Below are positions 9,701-16,443 of a stretch of 64,000 bases of DNA, piece after piece. Both the position numbers and the translations under genes were made by a program. Below the pieces are notes generated by a model. It searched no databases. It was not told the origin of the DNA and saw nothing but the letters and a program-made list of their open reading frames with translations. Positions within the stretch are counted from its first letter, which is position 1, and every line of letters begins with the position of its first letter. The DNA comes from a virus, in the IMG/VR virus record IMGVR_UViG_3300049027_000111, positions 1-64,000 of that record; one strand, given 5' to 3'.

Positions 9701-10453
9701 TTCGGGGCCAGCAGCTTGGGCGCGAACTTCGATACGAACACGGGCGCGGCGACGAACGTTGGCGCCGGGGTGACCACCCCGGCCGTGTCGATCGGCGGCG
9801 GCTGGTGGCGGTTCGCGATCACCGCCACCGCGGTAGCCACCTCGTCGAACAGCGTCATCATCGGCATGTCGGTGAACACCCTCGGCACGACCAACTACGC
9901 CGGTGACGGCGCCAGCGGCCTCCTCGTCTGGCAGGCCCAATGCGAGGCCGGGGTGTTCGCGAGCACGCCAATCCCGACCACCTCGTCGACGGTCACCCGC
10001 GCCGCGGACGTCCTCACCGCCGCCCGCACGGCCGGTCTGCTGACCACCGGCTCGGTTCTGCTCGAGGCGACCACCGCGTCCGGGGTCGACGCCAGCGTCA
10101 ACGCGGGGCTTTACGCGGCTTATATTGACGCCGCGACCTATCTGTGGGTCTACCGCGGCACCAGCCGCGCGATCGGCGTCGACAGCCAGGGCGGCGGGCA
10201 GGCGTTCGCGACCGTGGCCGACCGCACCCACCTGCGCCTCGCCATGACCTGGACCAGCACCGGCTACCGAGCCTGCCTGAACGGCGGCACGGTCCAGGCC
10301 GGCACCGGCTCGGGCGCGTTCACGACGGAAGCGCTCGGCGACCTGCCGCCCTACGGCAGGCCGTCCTTCGGCTACGTGCGGCGGATCGCGCGCACGGGCG
10401 AGAGCTGGTCCGACGCCCAGCTCAAGGCGTTCACCTACGGCGCCGTGCTGTAA
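6770..10453 (+). CDS. Large tail protein with three tandem ~400-residue modules
   Basis: 1,227 residues from the ATG in a TGATG overlap. The chain is an internal triplication: each module opens with Y/F-D-L-x-F/L and contains a conserved PR(I/V)VPG(K/R)GLL(I/V/L)E element near residues 74, 469 and 874, followed by RTN and a paired FDNAAWTKS / FSSGSWTKT strand. Each module ends with an RRI(R/K) segment and a short DAxLQ helix. The modules look like lectin-type jelly-rolls, a layout common in phage adsorption proteins. No catalytic motif seen. Likely a multivalent glycan-binding fibre. Confidence 0.75.
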   Translation: MLDLQPLYYGTSTFTVGRFGVLGTLPAVPQGLGLIYDLDFQHTATSTDLSNAGYSFSRTGSAWDEFGNSFSSGTPRIVPGKGLLIEGSRTNSVRNSTMVGVAAGTPGTLPTNWTASAATGLSHQVVGTGTLGGLTYLDLRVYGTAGSTAATGFSPEAATQIVASSGQTWTASWYMALVGGSLNNVTALRFDVTERNSGGSAVQTTNGSDIKGSLTTSLQRFSLTRTLTDATTVGVLTSIRGAVTNGAAVDYTLRLAAPQIESGAHMSSPILTSGSAATRNGESCIRTIQPSFMAQGTVLVEYGNPAGGTARTFLLLVTDSGNSRWNLRSSDGGSYAPNLAVGDGTANTTLVGTAYAVGTGQRAAAAWTGSRSILAHNGTLTAAGNGYTSDGTTQLVLGGTSDNAHWGYIRRIRHYAAVFTDSNLQLATADFDLNLAYDATANDLAAAGFATTRATAAWDELGRSYTSDTPRVVPGRGLLVEGARTNLVLRSQEFDNAAWTKSSVTVTANDAIAPDGTLTADKLTESGSGAITRPGTALTVTAATNYTVSFYARRSNFTWLRVLVGDDSAFTNRIAGWFDLLNGVKGSVVVNGAVTSGGSTMTAIGGGWYRCAIVFSMNSATTAFPAVVSASADASTTRADVGGGAGIGGIMHVWQAQVVASSFVGTPIATTSAAVTRNVDAIVATRAAGLLDRGSALVRAALAPGSDSGVQQMLLTLHDGTVNNRLSLYRSTATSALTLYLGAGGVQQASLGGGAGSANALAISGGAGRWATDNTAWSVNGGAVTVDAVATVPAMTSEQLGARNGNAEPLYGYLRRIKRTTTLLTDAELQAASNGYDLSFALGATAVELSGSGWSFSRAGTAYDLWGNSYPANQPRIVPGRGLLLETGARTNQVLQSNTFSSGSWTKTEMTLTAAAGISPDGTANAWSMVESANSASRTMQSSVSFTSGTTYCFSCYYKPLPGSATRYARILLPAVAFGASSLGANFDTNTGAATNVGAGVTTPAVSIGGGWWRFAITATAVATSSNSVIIGMSVNTLGTTNYAGDGASGLLVWQAQCEAGVFASTPIPTTSSTVTRAADVLTAARTAGLLTTGSVLLEATTASGVDASVNAGLYAAYIDAATYLWVYRGTSRAIGVDSQGGGQAFATVADRTHLRLAMTWTSTGYRACLNGGTVQAGTGSGAFTTEALGDLPPYGRPSFGYVRRIARTGESWSDAQLKAFTYGAVL
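6868..10453. repeat. Three direct, diverged ~1.2 kb repeats within the tail protein gene
   Basis: Module boundaries fall near 6868, 8060 and 9275, with periods of about 1,190 and 1,215 bases. Similarity is clear at the protein level and only patchy in DNA, so the duplication is old or has diverged fast. Confidence 0.7.
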
Positions 10454-10457
10454 CCTT

Positions 10458-10595
10458 TCACGCCGCGGGTCGCGCCAGCGTCCAGACGATCCAGCCGAGG
10501 GCGAGAGCGCTCGCCAGGGCGAGGAGCGGCGCCACCAGCAGCCAATCGAGCACGGTGGGAGGCCGGTTGCCTGGCGCTTCGGTGCGGGCGGTCAT
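10458..10595 (-). CDS. Single-span membrane protein, paralogue of the 35.8 kb gene
   Basis: 45 residues: short polar N-terminus, one transmembrane helix (WLLVAPLLALASALALGWIV) and a short basic tail. It closely matches the C-terminal half of the protein at 35800-36006, sharing P-T-x-L-D-W-L-L-V-x-P-L and G-W-(I/L)-V-W-(T/A)-L. The start ATG overlaps the stop of the upstream minus-strand gene. Last gene of the minus-strand lysis cassette, converging on the tail operon. Size and topology would suit a small holin-like or lysis-modulating protein, but that is inference. Confidence 0.6.
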   Translation of the reverse strand: MTARTEAPGNRPPTVLDWLLVAPLLALASALALGWIVWTLARPAA

Positions 10596-10768
10596 CGGGC
10601 AGGGTCCAGCTCGAGCCGCGTGGCACGCAAGGTCTCGGCCAGGGCCGGGTCGGGCGGCAGCCGCCACATGCGGCGCGCGTAGACCGCCTGCATCAGCGCG
10701 TTCTCGCGGCGCAAGAGCCAGCTTCGCCGGCCTGCAAGAGCCTCTTTCCAACCGACGGTCGACAGCAT
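10592..10768 (-). CDS. Small basic protein in the lysis cassette
   Basis: 58 residues (MLSTVGWKEA...), too short for usual cut-offs but supported by a strong AGGAGA ribosome site seven bases before the ATG and by an ATGA overlap with the downstream membrane gene. Arg/Leu-rich, mostly helical, no membrane span, no known domain. Position between the zinc-finger-like gene and the small membrane gene is its only clue. Confidence 0.55.
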   Translation of the reverse strand: MLSTVGWKEALAGRRSWLLRRENALMQAVYARRMWRLPPDPALAETLRATRLELDPAR

Positions 10769-10780
10769 GGGCTCTCCTCT

Positions 10781-11203
10781 TCAGGCGGCTCGGGCCGGCA
10801 GCGGCGCCGGGCGCGCCGCGGCGCGCGGGCCGTAGGTCCGCTCGAGCGCGAGCAGCAGCCGGTCGACCGGCGGGGCGCCCTTCTTGCGCTTGGGCTCCGG
10901 CTCGGGCTTCTCGACCCTGGCCCGGCCAACCGCCAGCGTGTGCCCGGCGGCGGCCAGGGCGAGGCGCAGCTTCTCGCCCTTGATGCCGTGCGCCTGGGCA
11001 TGGGTGGAGGTGGCGATTCCTGGCCGCCACGACGCCACTGCCCTCGCCAGCCGTTCGCCCGCCCGGGCGAGCTGCGTCCGCGAGCGCATCTCGTAGCGGC
11101 ACGGCAACGAGCAGGCCTTGCGGGAGCGCCAGAGCTCCTCGCGCTCGCCCTTCTCACGGTGGACGAGCTTGCCGCAGATGCAGCAACGGTGCGGCGCGCT
11201 CAC
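10781..11203 (-). CDS. Small protein with N-terminal zinc-finger-like cysteine cluster
   Basis: 140 residues from the GTG in a GTGA overlap with the preceding gene; an ATG further upstream exists but would run deep into that gene. Cys7/Cys8-x-x-Cys10 and Cys31-x3-Cys35 form a likely zinc site, as in small treble-clef or zinc-ribbon proteins. The rest is Arg/Ala-rich helix with a basic patch (PEPKRKKGAPP). Nucleic-acid binding is plausible; family not recognised. Odd company for the lysis genes upstream. Confidence 0.55.
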   Translation of the reverse strand: MSAPHRCCICGKLVHREKGEREELWRSRKACSLPCRYEMRSRTQLARAGERLARAVASWRPGIATSTHAQAHGIKGEKLRLALAAAGHTLAVGRARVEKPEPEPKRKKGAPPVDRLLLALERTYGPRAAARPAPLPARAA

Positions 11204-11592
11204 GGCCGGCTCCAGCGCAGCATCGCCGGCTCGAGCGCCTGCCGGTCCTGCCGGTCCTGCCAGCACTCGAGGCTGCTCCTGTTGCGGCGCGTGTCGAGCC
11301 CGGCGCCGCTGTCGAGCCGGACCTCGACCCGGGCGAGCCGGTCGGAGAGGTTGGCCAATCTCTCCTCGAACCCGCGCCAGGTGGCCTCGACCGCGACCCG
11401 CCGCGCCTCGCCGCGATTGTCCATGCCGTCCAGCCGGCGCTCGAGCTGCTCGAGCTGCAGGCTCATCGTCGAGCGGCCGACCGTCTGGCTCACGCCCCAG
11501 GAGCCGAGGCCCATGATCGCCGCGACCAGGGTCGAGGTGACCGCGAGCCAGCCGCGGCTGATGACGATGCCGGTCTCCGTGCCCTCAGCCAT
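11200..11592 (-). CDS. Membrane protein with coiled coil, lysis cassette
   Basis: 130 residues from ATG at 11592, which overlaps the end of the o-spanin gene by eight bases. One transmembrane helix (about residues 15-37) is followed by a coiled coil (44-95) with heptad Leu (LEQLERRLDGMD). A type II membrane protein with a periplasmic coiled coil resembles inner-membrane spanins or some holin-associated proteins. It lies directly after the Rz1-like gene, so a role in lysis is likely but the exact one is open. Confidence 0.55.
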   Translation of the reverse strand: MAEGTETGIVISRGWLAVTSTLVAAIMGLGSWGVSQTVGRSTMSLQLEQLERRLDGMDNRGEARRVAVEATWRGFEERLANLSDRLARVEVRLDSGAGLDTRRNRSSLECWQDRQDRQALEPAMLRWSRP

Positions 11593-11827
11593 CGCGGGCC
11601 GTCCCGGCGAGACAGGCCCTCGATTGAGCGCGGAGCCTCGCATAGTCGGGGACGAAGCGATCTCCAAGGACCGACGGGTCGGGTAGGAGAACGAGCTCCC
11701 GAGCCGCCTGCAGCATCACCGCGGCGCCGTAGGCCACCGGCACCGGACAGGCCGCCGTGTCAAAAGCTTCCGTCGCGCAGGCGGTCAAGGACAGAGGCGC
11801 GATCACGAGGGCCAAGCGCGTCAGCAT
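11585..11827 (-). CDS. Outer-membrane spanin (Rz1-like lipoprotein)
   Basis: 80 residues with a lipoprotein signal peptide: MLTR, hydrophobic core and lipobox LTAC with Cys17 as the predicted lipid-modified residue. The mature part is short with a few charged residues. The gene begins inside the 3' end of the membrane-anchored gene upstream in a different frame (68-base overlap), the classic Rz/Rz1 arrangement. Known role of the family: joins the inner-membrane spanin to fuse the two membranes at the end of lysis. Assignment is strong from architecture. Confidence 0.75.
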   Translation of the reverse strand: MLTRLALVIAPLSLTACATEAFDTAACPVPVAYGAAVMLQAARELVLLPDPSVLGDRFVPDYARLRAQSRACLAGTARDG

Positions 11828-11996
11828 GGGCGATCTCCCGCTGGAGGGCAGCCTGTCTGATCAGCGCGCCTCGATCGGCGGCGGCCCGTCCGGCGGCTCG
11901 TCCCGTGTGGGCGAGGATGGCGATCGTGGCCAGGACAAGGCCCAGGAACCAGGCGGCGAGCTTGGCCCCGGTGGCGACCGCAGCGACGGACAGCAT
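11760..11996 (-). CDS. Inner-membrane spanin (Rz-like)
   Basis: 78 residues: an N-terminal transmembrane helix (AAWFLGLVLATIAILAH) then a charged helical periplasmic segment rich in Arg/Ala/Asp. Short for an Rz protein but the topology and the overlapping lipoprotein gene fit. An in-frame ATG at 12065 could add 23 residues; the chosen ATG has only a weak GTGAAG site. First gene of the minus-strand lysis cassette, whose six genes are all overlapping or nearly so. Confidence 0.65.
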   Translation of the reverse strand: MLSVAAVATGAKLAAWFLGLVLATIAILAHTGRAAGRAAADRGALIRQAALQREIAHADALGPRDRASVLDRLRDGSF

Positions 11997-12453
11997 GTCT
12001 TCACCCGCAGTGGGCTGTTGTTGCCGCCAACCTATCAGACGCCACCCGGGTCCGCGCCGGGGCATGAGCGCGCTGCCCTGCGACCTATTGGCGACCAACG
12101 CAACGATCGGCTCGACCGCCTGTTGTAGGGCTGAGTGTTGTGTTCGTTTTCCCGCAGTTGACTGATGTGCCCGCCAGGCGTTTGCCGGCGGGCATTTTTT
12201 TCCATCGGCGCGTATTGACGCGCGGCGCCCCGGAAGCTGCCGACCTCCGACCGCCGGCCGTAGCTTCGGGCAGCCGGTTGCCGCAGGGCTGGAGGCTGTC
12301 CCTCCCAGCCTCGCCCGTCCAGAAAAGCCGGCCCAGTCCCCTGCGGGGACAGCTTCCCGCCGTGCAGCGTCGCCACACGCTCCGGCCGGGCACCGACGCG
12401 GTCGGCGGGGCTGCCTCCCCCTGCCGGCCGCGTCACCTTCCCGGAGATCGTTC
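11997..12453. other. Gene-free GC-rich stretch with terminator
   Basis: 457 bases between divergent genes. It must hold the promoters for the minus-strand lysis cassette and the plus-strand GH26-like gene, but no convincing -35/-10 pair stands out. The only clear element is the plus-strand terminator at 12168-12201. The part after it (12210-12440) is very GC-rich with several imperfect hairpins and no credible reading frame. Confidence 0.5.
12168..12201 (+). terminator. Intrinsic terminator
   Basis: Perfect 8-bp stem TGCCCGCC/GGCGGGCA, extended inward by GGC/GCC past a one-base bulge, loop GTTT, followed by seven T. It would stop plus-strand transcripts reading from the tail operon across the antisense of the lysis genes. 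Confidence 0.8.
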
Positions 12454-13749
12454 ATGAGCATCCTGCGTGAGCGGGCGTCGGCGCTGGCCGACGTCCTCGA
12501 TCGGCATGCCCAGGCCAGCGCCGCCCTGATCGACGCGCAGCTCGCCGTGCATCGCGGCATCGAGCTGCTGGCCGAGGCGGTCGACCAGACCGAGGCCCAG
12601 GTGCAAGCCCTCAACGACCGCCTGGCGCAGCCGCCCGTCGCCAATGGTCCTTGGGGTCCTGGCGAGCGCTCGGGCCATCGGTGGTGGTCGGGCGTCGCCT
12701 TTCGCGGCACGATCCCGCCCTTGCTCGCCTTCGTCCAGGGCCCGCGCGCCGGGGTCAAGATTGACCTCGTCCAGGTGTTCAGCCCCGGCAACGCAGGCTT
12801 GAACGACAGCTGGGAGCACATCGCGGGCGGACCCGGCGACGACCCGACCAAGCTCGACGGCACGCTGACCATGACCCGCGGCAGCAAGCAGGCGGCGGTC
12901 ATCTGGGCCGACCCGCTGGTCGGCGGCCTGCCGGTCGCCTACACCATCCGGCCGATCCCGAGCTGCGCCAGCAACGAGGACGGCAAGAACCCGGCGGTGT
13001 GGGAGGAGATCGCCAAGGGCGAGCATGACAGCGTCTACCGCATGCTCGGGCGGCGCATGGCCCACCTCGACCAGAAGCACAACCGCACGGCGCCGCTTAT
13101 ATTAGAAATTGGTCATGAGTGCAGCGGGGGGTGGTATCCACATAGCATTGAGGGTGCCTTGCCCGACGGGCGGTTCGTCTGGCAGATCTTCCCGGGCGCA
13201 TGGGCCCGCATCGTCGAGGGCATCCGCCAGGGCTACCTGAGCCTCGGTGGCAAATACTGCCCCTATCTGTTTGTCTTCCGGCCGGCGCGCGGCGTGCTCG
13301 CGGGCGGCGTGCGCCTCGACCGCTACCTGCCGCCGCCGGGCACCTGGGACGCCATAGGCCTCAGCCAGCACGACAACGCGCCGATGTGCTCGGCGGCCAA
13401 CCCGCGCGCCTGCTGGAGCCCGAGCGTCCGCAAGGACGGGACCGTGGAGATGGAAGGCCTCTTGCTGCTCGCCGAGATCGCCGACCGGCATCGGCGCGCC
13501 ATCGCGATTTTCGAGTGGGCCGGCTACCCGCCGGACACCGCCACCGTCTATCCTGGCAACCCGGAGGGCGAGCGGTTCGTCGCGGCTTTCTGGGACTTTT
13601 GCCGGACCCATAGCCATTTGATCGCGGCCGAGTGCTACTTTGACAGGGGCGCGACGGGTTTTGCGGAGCGCCCGGACTGGTCGGCGTCCATCGCCTACCG
13701 GGCGCGTTGGGGCGCGCCGCAGGCCTGGGTGCCGGGTGCCGGTGCCTGA
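12454..13749 (+). CDS. GH26-like glycoside hydrolase with N-terminal coiled coil
   Basis: 431 residues. Residues 1-60 form a coiled coil, useful for oligomerising or docking on the tail. The rest resembles a GH26-type TIM barrel: an EIGHECSGGWYPHS motif with His221-Glu222 (acid/base) and Trp227, and IAIFEWAGYP with Glu354 (nucleophile position). These match the family pattern of a strand-4 H-E pair and a strand-7 Glu. The family cleaves beta-mannans or mixed-link glucans. No signal peptide. Overall similarity is judged from motifs only, so the substrate is not known. Confidence 0.6.
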   Translation: MSILRERASALADVLDRHAQASAALIDAQLAVHRGIELLAEAVDQTEAQVQALNDRLAQPPVANGPWGPGERSGHRWWSGVAFRGTIPPLLAFVQGPRAGVKIDLVQVFSPGNAGLNDSWEHIAGGPGDDPTKLDGTLTMTRGSKQAAVIWADPLVGGLPVAYTIRPIPSCASNEDGKNPAVWEEIAKGEHDSVYRMLGRRMAHLDQKHNRTAPLILEIGHECSGGWYPHSIEGALPDGRFVWQIFPGAWARIVEGIRQGYLSLGGKYCPYLFVFRPARGVLAGGVRLDRYLPPPGTWDAIGLSQHDNAPMCSAANPRACWSPSVRKDGTVEMEGLLLLAEIADRHRRAIAIFEWAGYPPDTATVYPGNPEGERFVAAFWDFCRTHSHLIAAECYFDRGATGFAERPDWSASIAYRARWGAPQAWVPGAGA

Positions 13750-13865
13750 TACCGTCGCGATCCTTCTCGGTGTCTTGGTGGCTTGCGGGGCGGTGGCGAT
13801 GGTCGCCTTCGTCAGCGCTGCGGTGATCCTGCTGCGGAGGGCGCGCGGGATCAGGAGGGGCAAGA

Positions 13866-14126
13866 ATGCCCGAGCGGACAATGTTGCAGTTTCTAGCGAG
13901 GGTCGAGCTCGTCAACGCGGTCGCTGCCGTGGCGATGACCATCGGCTTGGTGGTCGCCTGCTTCCTGCTCGACGCGAGCTATCGCCGGCTGGGGGTGATG
14001 CAGGCGCAGCTCGAGCAGCGCAACGCCTTGGGTGCTCGGGCGCTGGCCGAGCTGCAGCGACAGAGCGACCAAGGGGCGGAAAGCCTGAAGCTCCTGCTTG
14101 AGGCGGCGCGGCGCCTCGGGCGCTGA
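13866..14126 (+). CDS. Small membrane protein with coiled coil
   Basis: 86 residues; ATG well placed behind AGGAGG. A transmembrane helix at about 14-36 is followed by a helical, Gln/Glu/Arg-rich tail (MQAQLEQRNALGARALAE), so type II topology with a periplasmic coiled coil. The build is like an inner-membrane spanin or a holin-associated protein. No lipoprotein partner is visible here. An overlapping hydrophobic frame upstream (from 13742) was considered and not accepted. Confidence 0.55.
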   Translation: MPERTMLQFLARVELVNAVAAVAMTIGLVVACFLLDASYRRLGVMQAQLEQRNALGARALAELQRQSDQGAESLKLLLEAARRLGR

Positions 14127-14140
14127 CCCCCGCCGCGAAG

Positions 14141-14539
14141 GTGCTTATCGTTGAGGACGAGACGATTATCGCCCTGATCCTGGAGATGACCCTCACGGGG
14201 GCCGGGATCGAGGTGTGCGGCGTCGCCGGTTCCGAGGAGGAGGCCTTGCAGATGGCCGCGATCTGCGAGCCGACGCATGCCATCTGCGACGTGCGGCTCG
14301 CGCCCGGCGACGGCCTGACGGTGGCGCGCGAGCTGCAGGCAAGATACCACTGCGCGATCGTGTTCTCGACCGCCTACGCCCACGATGTCTGCCACAAGCC
14401 GGGCCTGCCGCCCGGTGTGTGCCTGGGCAAGCCCTACGACCCCGCGCTTCTGCTCGCGGCCCTGCTCGCCGCGCGCGAGATCGCCGATGGCCAGCCGCCG
14501 TCGAAGCTGCCGCACGGGGCGGTGATCGTGGGGCCTTGA
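14141..14539 (+). CDS. Stand-alone response regulator receiver (CheY-like)
   Basis: 132 residues from GTG; a stop in frame 40 bases upstream leaves no other usual start. All receiver-domain landmarks are present: acidic pair Glu5-Asp6 in LIVEDE, phospho-acceptor Asp50 in AICDVRL, Ser76-Thr77 in the switch position, and Lys97 in the LGKPY loop. The domain fills the whole protein; there is no output domain. In bacteria such proteins pass or drain phosphate from histidine kinases. No kinase is near, so it would have to act on a host kinase. Unusual cargo for a phage. Confidence 0.75.
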   Translation: MLIVEDETIIALILEMTLTGAGIEVCGVAGSEEEALQMAAICEPTHAICDVRLAPGDGLTVARELQARYHCAIVFSTAYAHDVCHKPGLPPGVCLGKPYDPALLLAALLAAREIADGQPPSKLPHGAVIVGP

Positions 14540-14572
14540 GGGGCAAAGGCAGCCCCACGGCAGCCCGTCACG

Positions 14573-14606
14573 GAGCCCCGGCCGGAAGCCCCCGGCCGGG
14601 GCTCTT
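14573..14606 (+). terminator. Probable terminator hairpin
   Basis: A perfect 13-bp stem GAGCCCCGGCCGG/CCGGCCGGGGCTC with a six-base loop lies 34 bases after the receiver gene. The trailing sequence TTCGTGTTCT is only weakly T-rich, so termination strength is uncertain. Confidence 0.55.
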
Positions 14607-14644
14607 CGTGTTCTACGGGCGAAGCCTAAGACGGAGGAGCGAGC

Positions 14645-14881
14645 ATGGACGATCAACAGCCCACCGGCTGGCGCGACATCGAGACAGCACCGACAGACGG
14701 CACGCCGGTCTTGGTCTTTGCCCAGGACTTGCAGGAACCGCCGCCCGGTGTGGATGGCAAGCTGCCCTCCTTCCAGGCGGTGGCGAGCTACCACCCTGAT
14801 GCCGGGTGGTGCGTCTGCGAGTTGCGCATGGCAACGCACTGGATACCGCTCCCCGAGCCACCGCCCGGGGCCAGCGCGTAG
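14645..14881 (+). CDS. DUF551-like protein
   Basis: 78 residues behind GGAGG. The pattern W-R-D-I-E-T-A-P-T-D-G-T-P-V-L-V near the start and THWIPLPEPP near the end is that of the DUF551 family, small proteins widespread in phages and prophages. Function unknown in the family. The full domain is present and ends where the protein ends. Confidence 0.75.
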   Translation: MDDQQPTGWRDIETAPTDGTPVLVFAQDLQEPPPGVDGKLPSFQAVASYHPDAGWCVCELRMATHWIPLPEPPPGASA

Positions 14882-14973
14882 ACCCGTCTCCTGCGGGCGA
14901 AGCACGCGGCAGGCCGCGCGGCACATTGCTGCAGTGCAGCATAAACCTCTGGGAAGGTCGGCGGCGCGTCCCC

Positions 14974-15327
14974 ATGTGGGAGATGAACCCGCACGGATTG
15001 ATTGGACCCATGCCTCCCTTCCGCCACCGCGACCGACTGGAGCAGCGCCTGCTGGGCCTGGGCGAGCGCGTGGCGGAAGAGGATGTGCCCGAGGATCTGC
15101 GGTGGTTCACGTGGCGGCCGGAGACCCAGCGCCTCTACTGCTGGTCCTGGGCGGTGCGCGACGGCTGGCTCTGGGGCCGGCTGCACGATCAGGACGGCGA
15201 GGGCGGCGTATGGCGCGTGCCGATCTCCGGCGCGGTGCGGCAGGCGCTGCGGGCGATCGGCCGCCACTTGGGCGCGGGCATCACCCTGGTCGCGGCGCGC
15301 GTCTGCCTGTCCGTCGCCGACGCCTGA
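14974..15327 (+). CDS. Hypothetical protein, Trp-rich
   Basis: 117 residues if started at the ATG of MWEMNPHG; ATGs at 14983 and 15010 are alternatives. Charged N-terminus, then a Trp/Arg-rich beta segment (RWFTWRPETQRLYCWSW) and VWRVPISGAVRQALR. No domain recognised. It converges on the minus-strand exonuclease gene 20 bases away. Confidence 0.5.
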   Translation: MWEMNPHGLIGPMPPFRHRDRLEQRLLGLGERVAEEDVPEDLRWFTWRPETQRLYCWSWAVRDGWLWGRLHDQDGEGGVWRVPISGAVRQALRAIGRHLGAGITLVAARVCLSVADA

Positions 15328-15346
15328 CCGCTGCGGGCGAAGCCGC

Positions 15347-15937
15347 CTACGGCACCAGCCCACGGCGCGTGAGCTCGGCGAAGATGTCGGCGGCGGCCTG
15401 ACAGTCCGACATGGCGTCGTGCGCCGTGCCCGGCATCGGCCGCCCGAGCAGGTGCTGGTAGCTCTCGCCGAGCTTGGGCGACTTGAACCAGTCCCGGCCG
15501 GTGGCGAGCATGGCCTCGGTCGGCGGGATGGCGCACAGGTCGCGCGTCGCTGCCATGGTGCAGAAGGCCGGGAGGCTGTCCCAGTCGCGGACCAGCCGGC
15601 CCAGGGCGATGCGCAGGACCCGGCTGTCGAACGTCTCGTTGTGCGCGACGCGGACGTGCGCCTGCGCGGCCAGGGCCAGGAACCGCCCAAGCGCCTCCGC
15701 CTCCGGGATACCTTCCTCGAGCGCCCGCTCCATGCTGATGCCATGCACCCTCGAGGCCGCGGCCGGGATGATCCACCCCTGGGGACGGACGATCACGTCG
15801 AGCTCGTCGAGCTGGCGCCAGCCGCTGTCGAGCAGCAGCGCCGCGAGCTGGACCGGATGCGGCTGCGCCGGGTGATCGTCCGGGAGCTCGTCGCGCAGGA
15901 GGGCGTTGGTCTCTAGGTCATAGACCAGGACGGTCAC
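15347..15937 (-). CDS. DnaQ-like 3'-5' exonuclease (DEDD)
   Basis: 196 residues from GTG in a GTGA overlap with the gene before it. Exo I motif VYDLETN gives Asp7/Glu9, Exo II is AHNETFDSRVL with the Asp, and Exo III is HDAMSDC with His and Asp spaced as in the DEDDh group. The family removes nucleotides from 3' ends (proofreading, ExoX-type repair or trimming). Last gene of the minus-strand recombination operon, so a role in processing ends for RecT-type annealing is plausible. Confidence 0.8.
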   Translation of the reverse strand: MTVLVYDLETNALLRDELPDDHPAQPHPVQLAALLLDSGWRQLDELDVIVRPQGWIIPAAASRVHGISMERALEEGIPEAEALGRFLALAAQAHVRVAHNETFDSRVLRIALGRLVRDWDSLPAFCTMAATRDLCAIPPTEAMLATGRDWFKSPKLGESYQHLLGRPMPGTAHDAMSDCQAAADIFAELTRRGLVP

Positions 15938-16425
15938 GCCGGCCTCGCCAGGGCGGCCACCATCGCCTTGAGATCGACGATCGGCGACACCGGAGCGCGG
16001 ACGATCGCGTCGACCGATTTCCGGCTGGCCAGGGTCTCCACCGCGCTGGCGACCGCCACCACCGCCTGCTGCCGCGACTTGTCGACCGGCGGCAGGGCCT
16101 CGTAGTCGCGCACCGACAGGGTGATCCGTCGGGTCCGGCGGGCGGCGGAGCGCACCGAGGCCAGCGAGCGGCTGCCATGCACCACCGTCTCGGTATCCTC
16201 GAGGGCCTTGAGGCCGACGCGGATGATGGTCCCGAACACCAGCTGGTGGTCCCGCATGACGATCCTGCGCGCCTGCGCCAGCCGCGACCGGCCCGGCTGG
16301 TCGGTCACGCTGAACCCGACCCGAAGGGCGATGTCGTCGTAGGTGGCCGTGGCGCCGATCGCCACCTGCCGCAGCAGATCGATCAGCATCCGGGTCTCGG
16401 GCTGCGGGACGGCGTTCACGGGCAT
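15934..16425 (-). CDS. Hypothetical protein of recombination operon
   Basis: 163 residues from ATG behind AAGGAT. The N-terminal part (MLIDLLRQVAIGATATYDDIALRVG) looks like a winged-helix opening, then LAQARRIVMRDHQLVFGTI; the second half is basic and helical with SRKSVDAIV. DNA binding is plausible. The reading frame stays open for about 250 codons upstream through the repeat array, but that sequence is repetitive and not protein-like, so the downstream ATG is used. Coupled to the exonuclease gene. Confidence 0.6.
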   Translation of the reverse strand: MPVNAVPQPETRMLIDLLRQVAIGATATYDDIALRVGFSVTDQPGRSRLAQARRIVMRDHQLVFGTIIRVGLKALEDTETVVHGSRSLASVRSAARRTRRITLSVRDYEALPPVDKSRQQAVVAVASAVETLASRKSVDAIVRAPVSPIVDLKAMVAALARPA

Positions 16426-16443
16426 GTGGGGATCCTTGGTGAG

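Noticed and set aside
6770-10453. Diversity-generating retroelement target in the large tail protein
   Set aside because: No reverse transcriptase gene or template repeat is visible in the window.
13742-14101. Hydrophobic frame from GTG overlapping the end of the GH26-like gene
   Set aside because: The first 45 residues look like a membrane helix, but the rest is a shadow of the 86-residue gene, which has a far better ribosome site. A short overlapping gene cannot be excluded.
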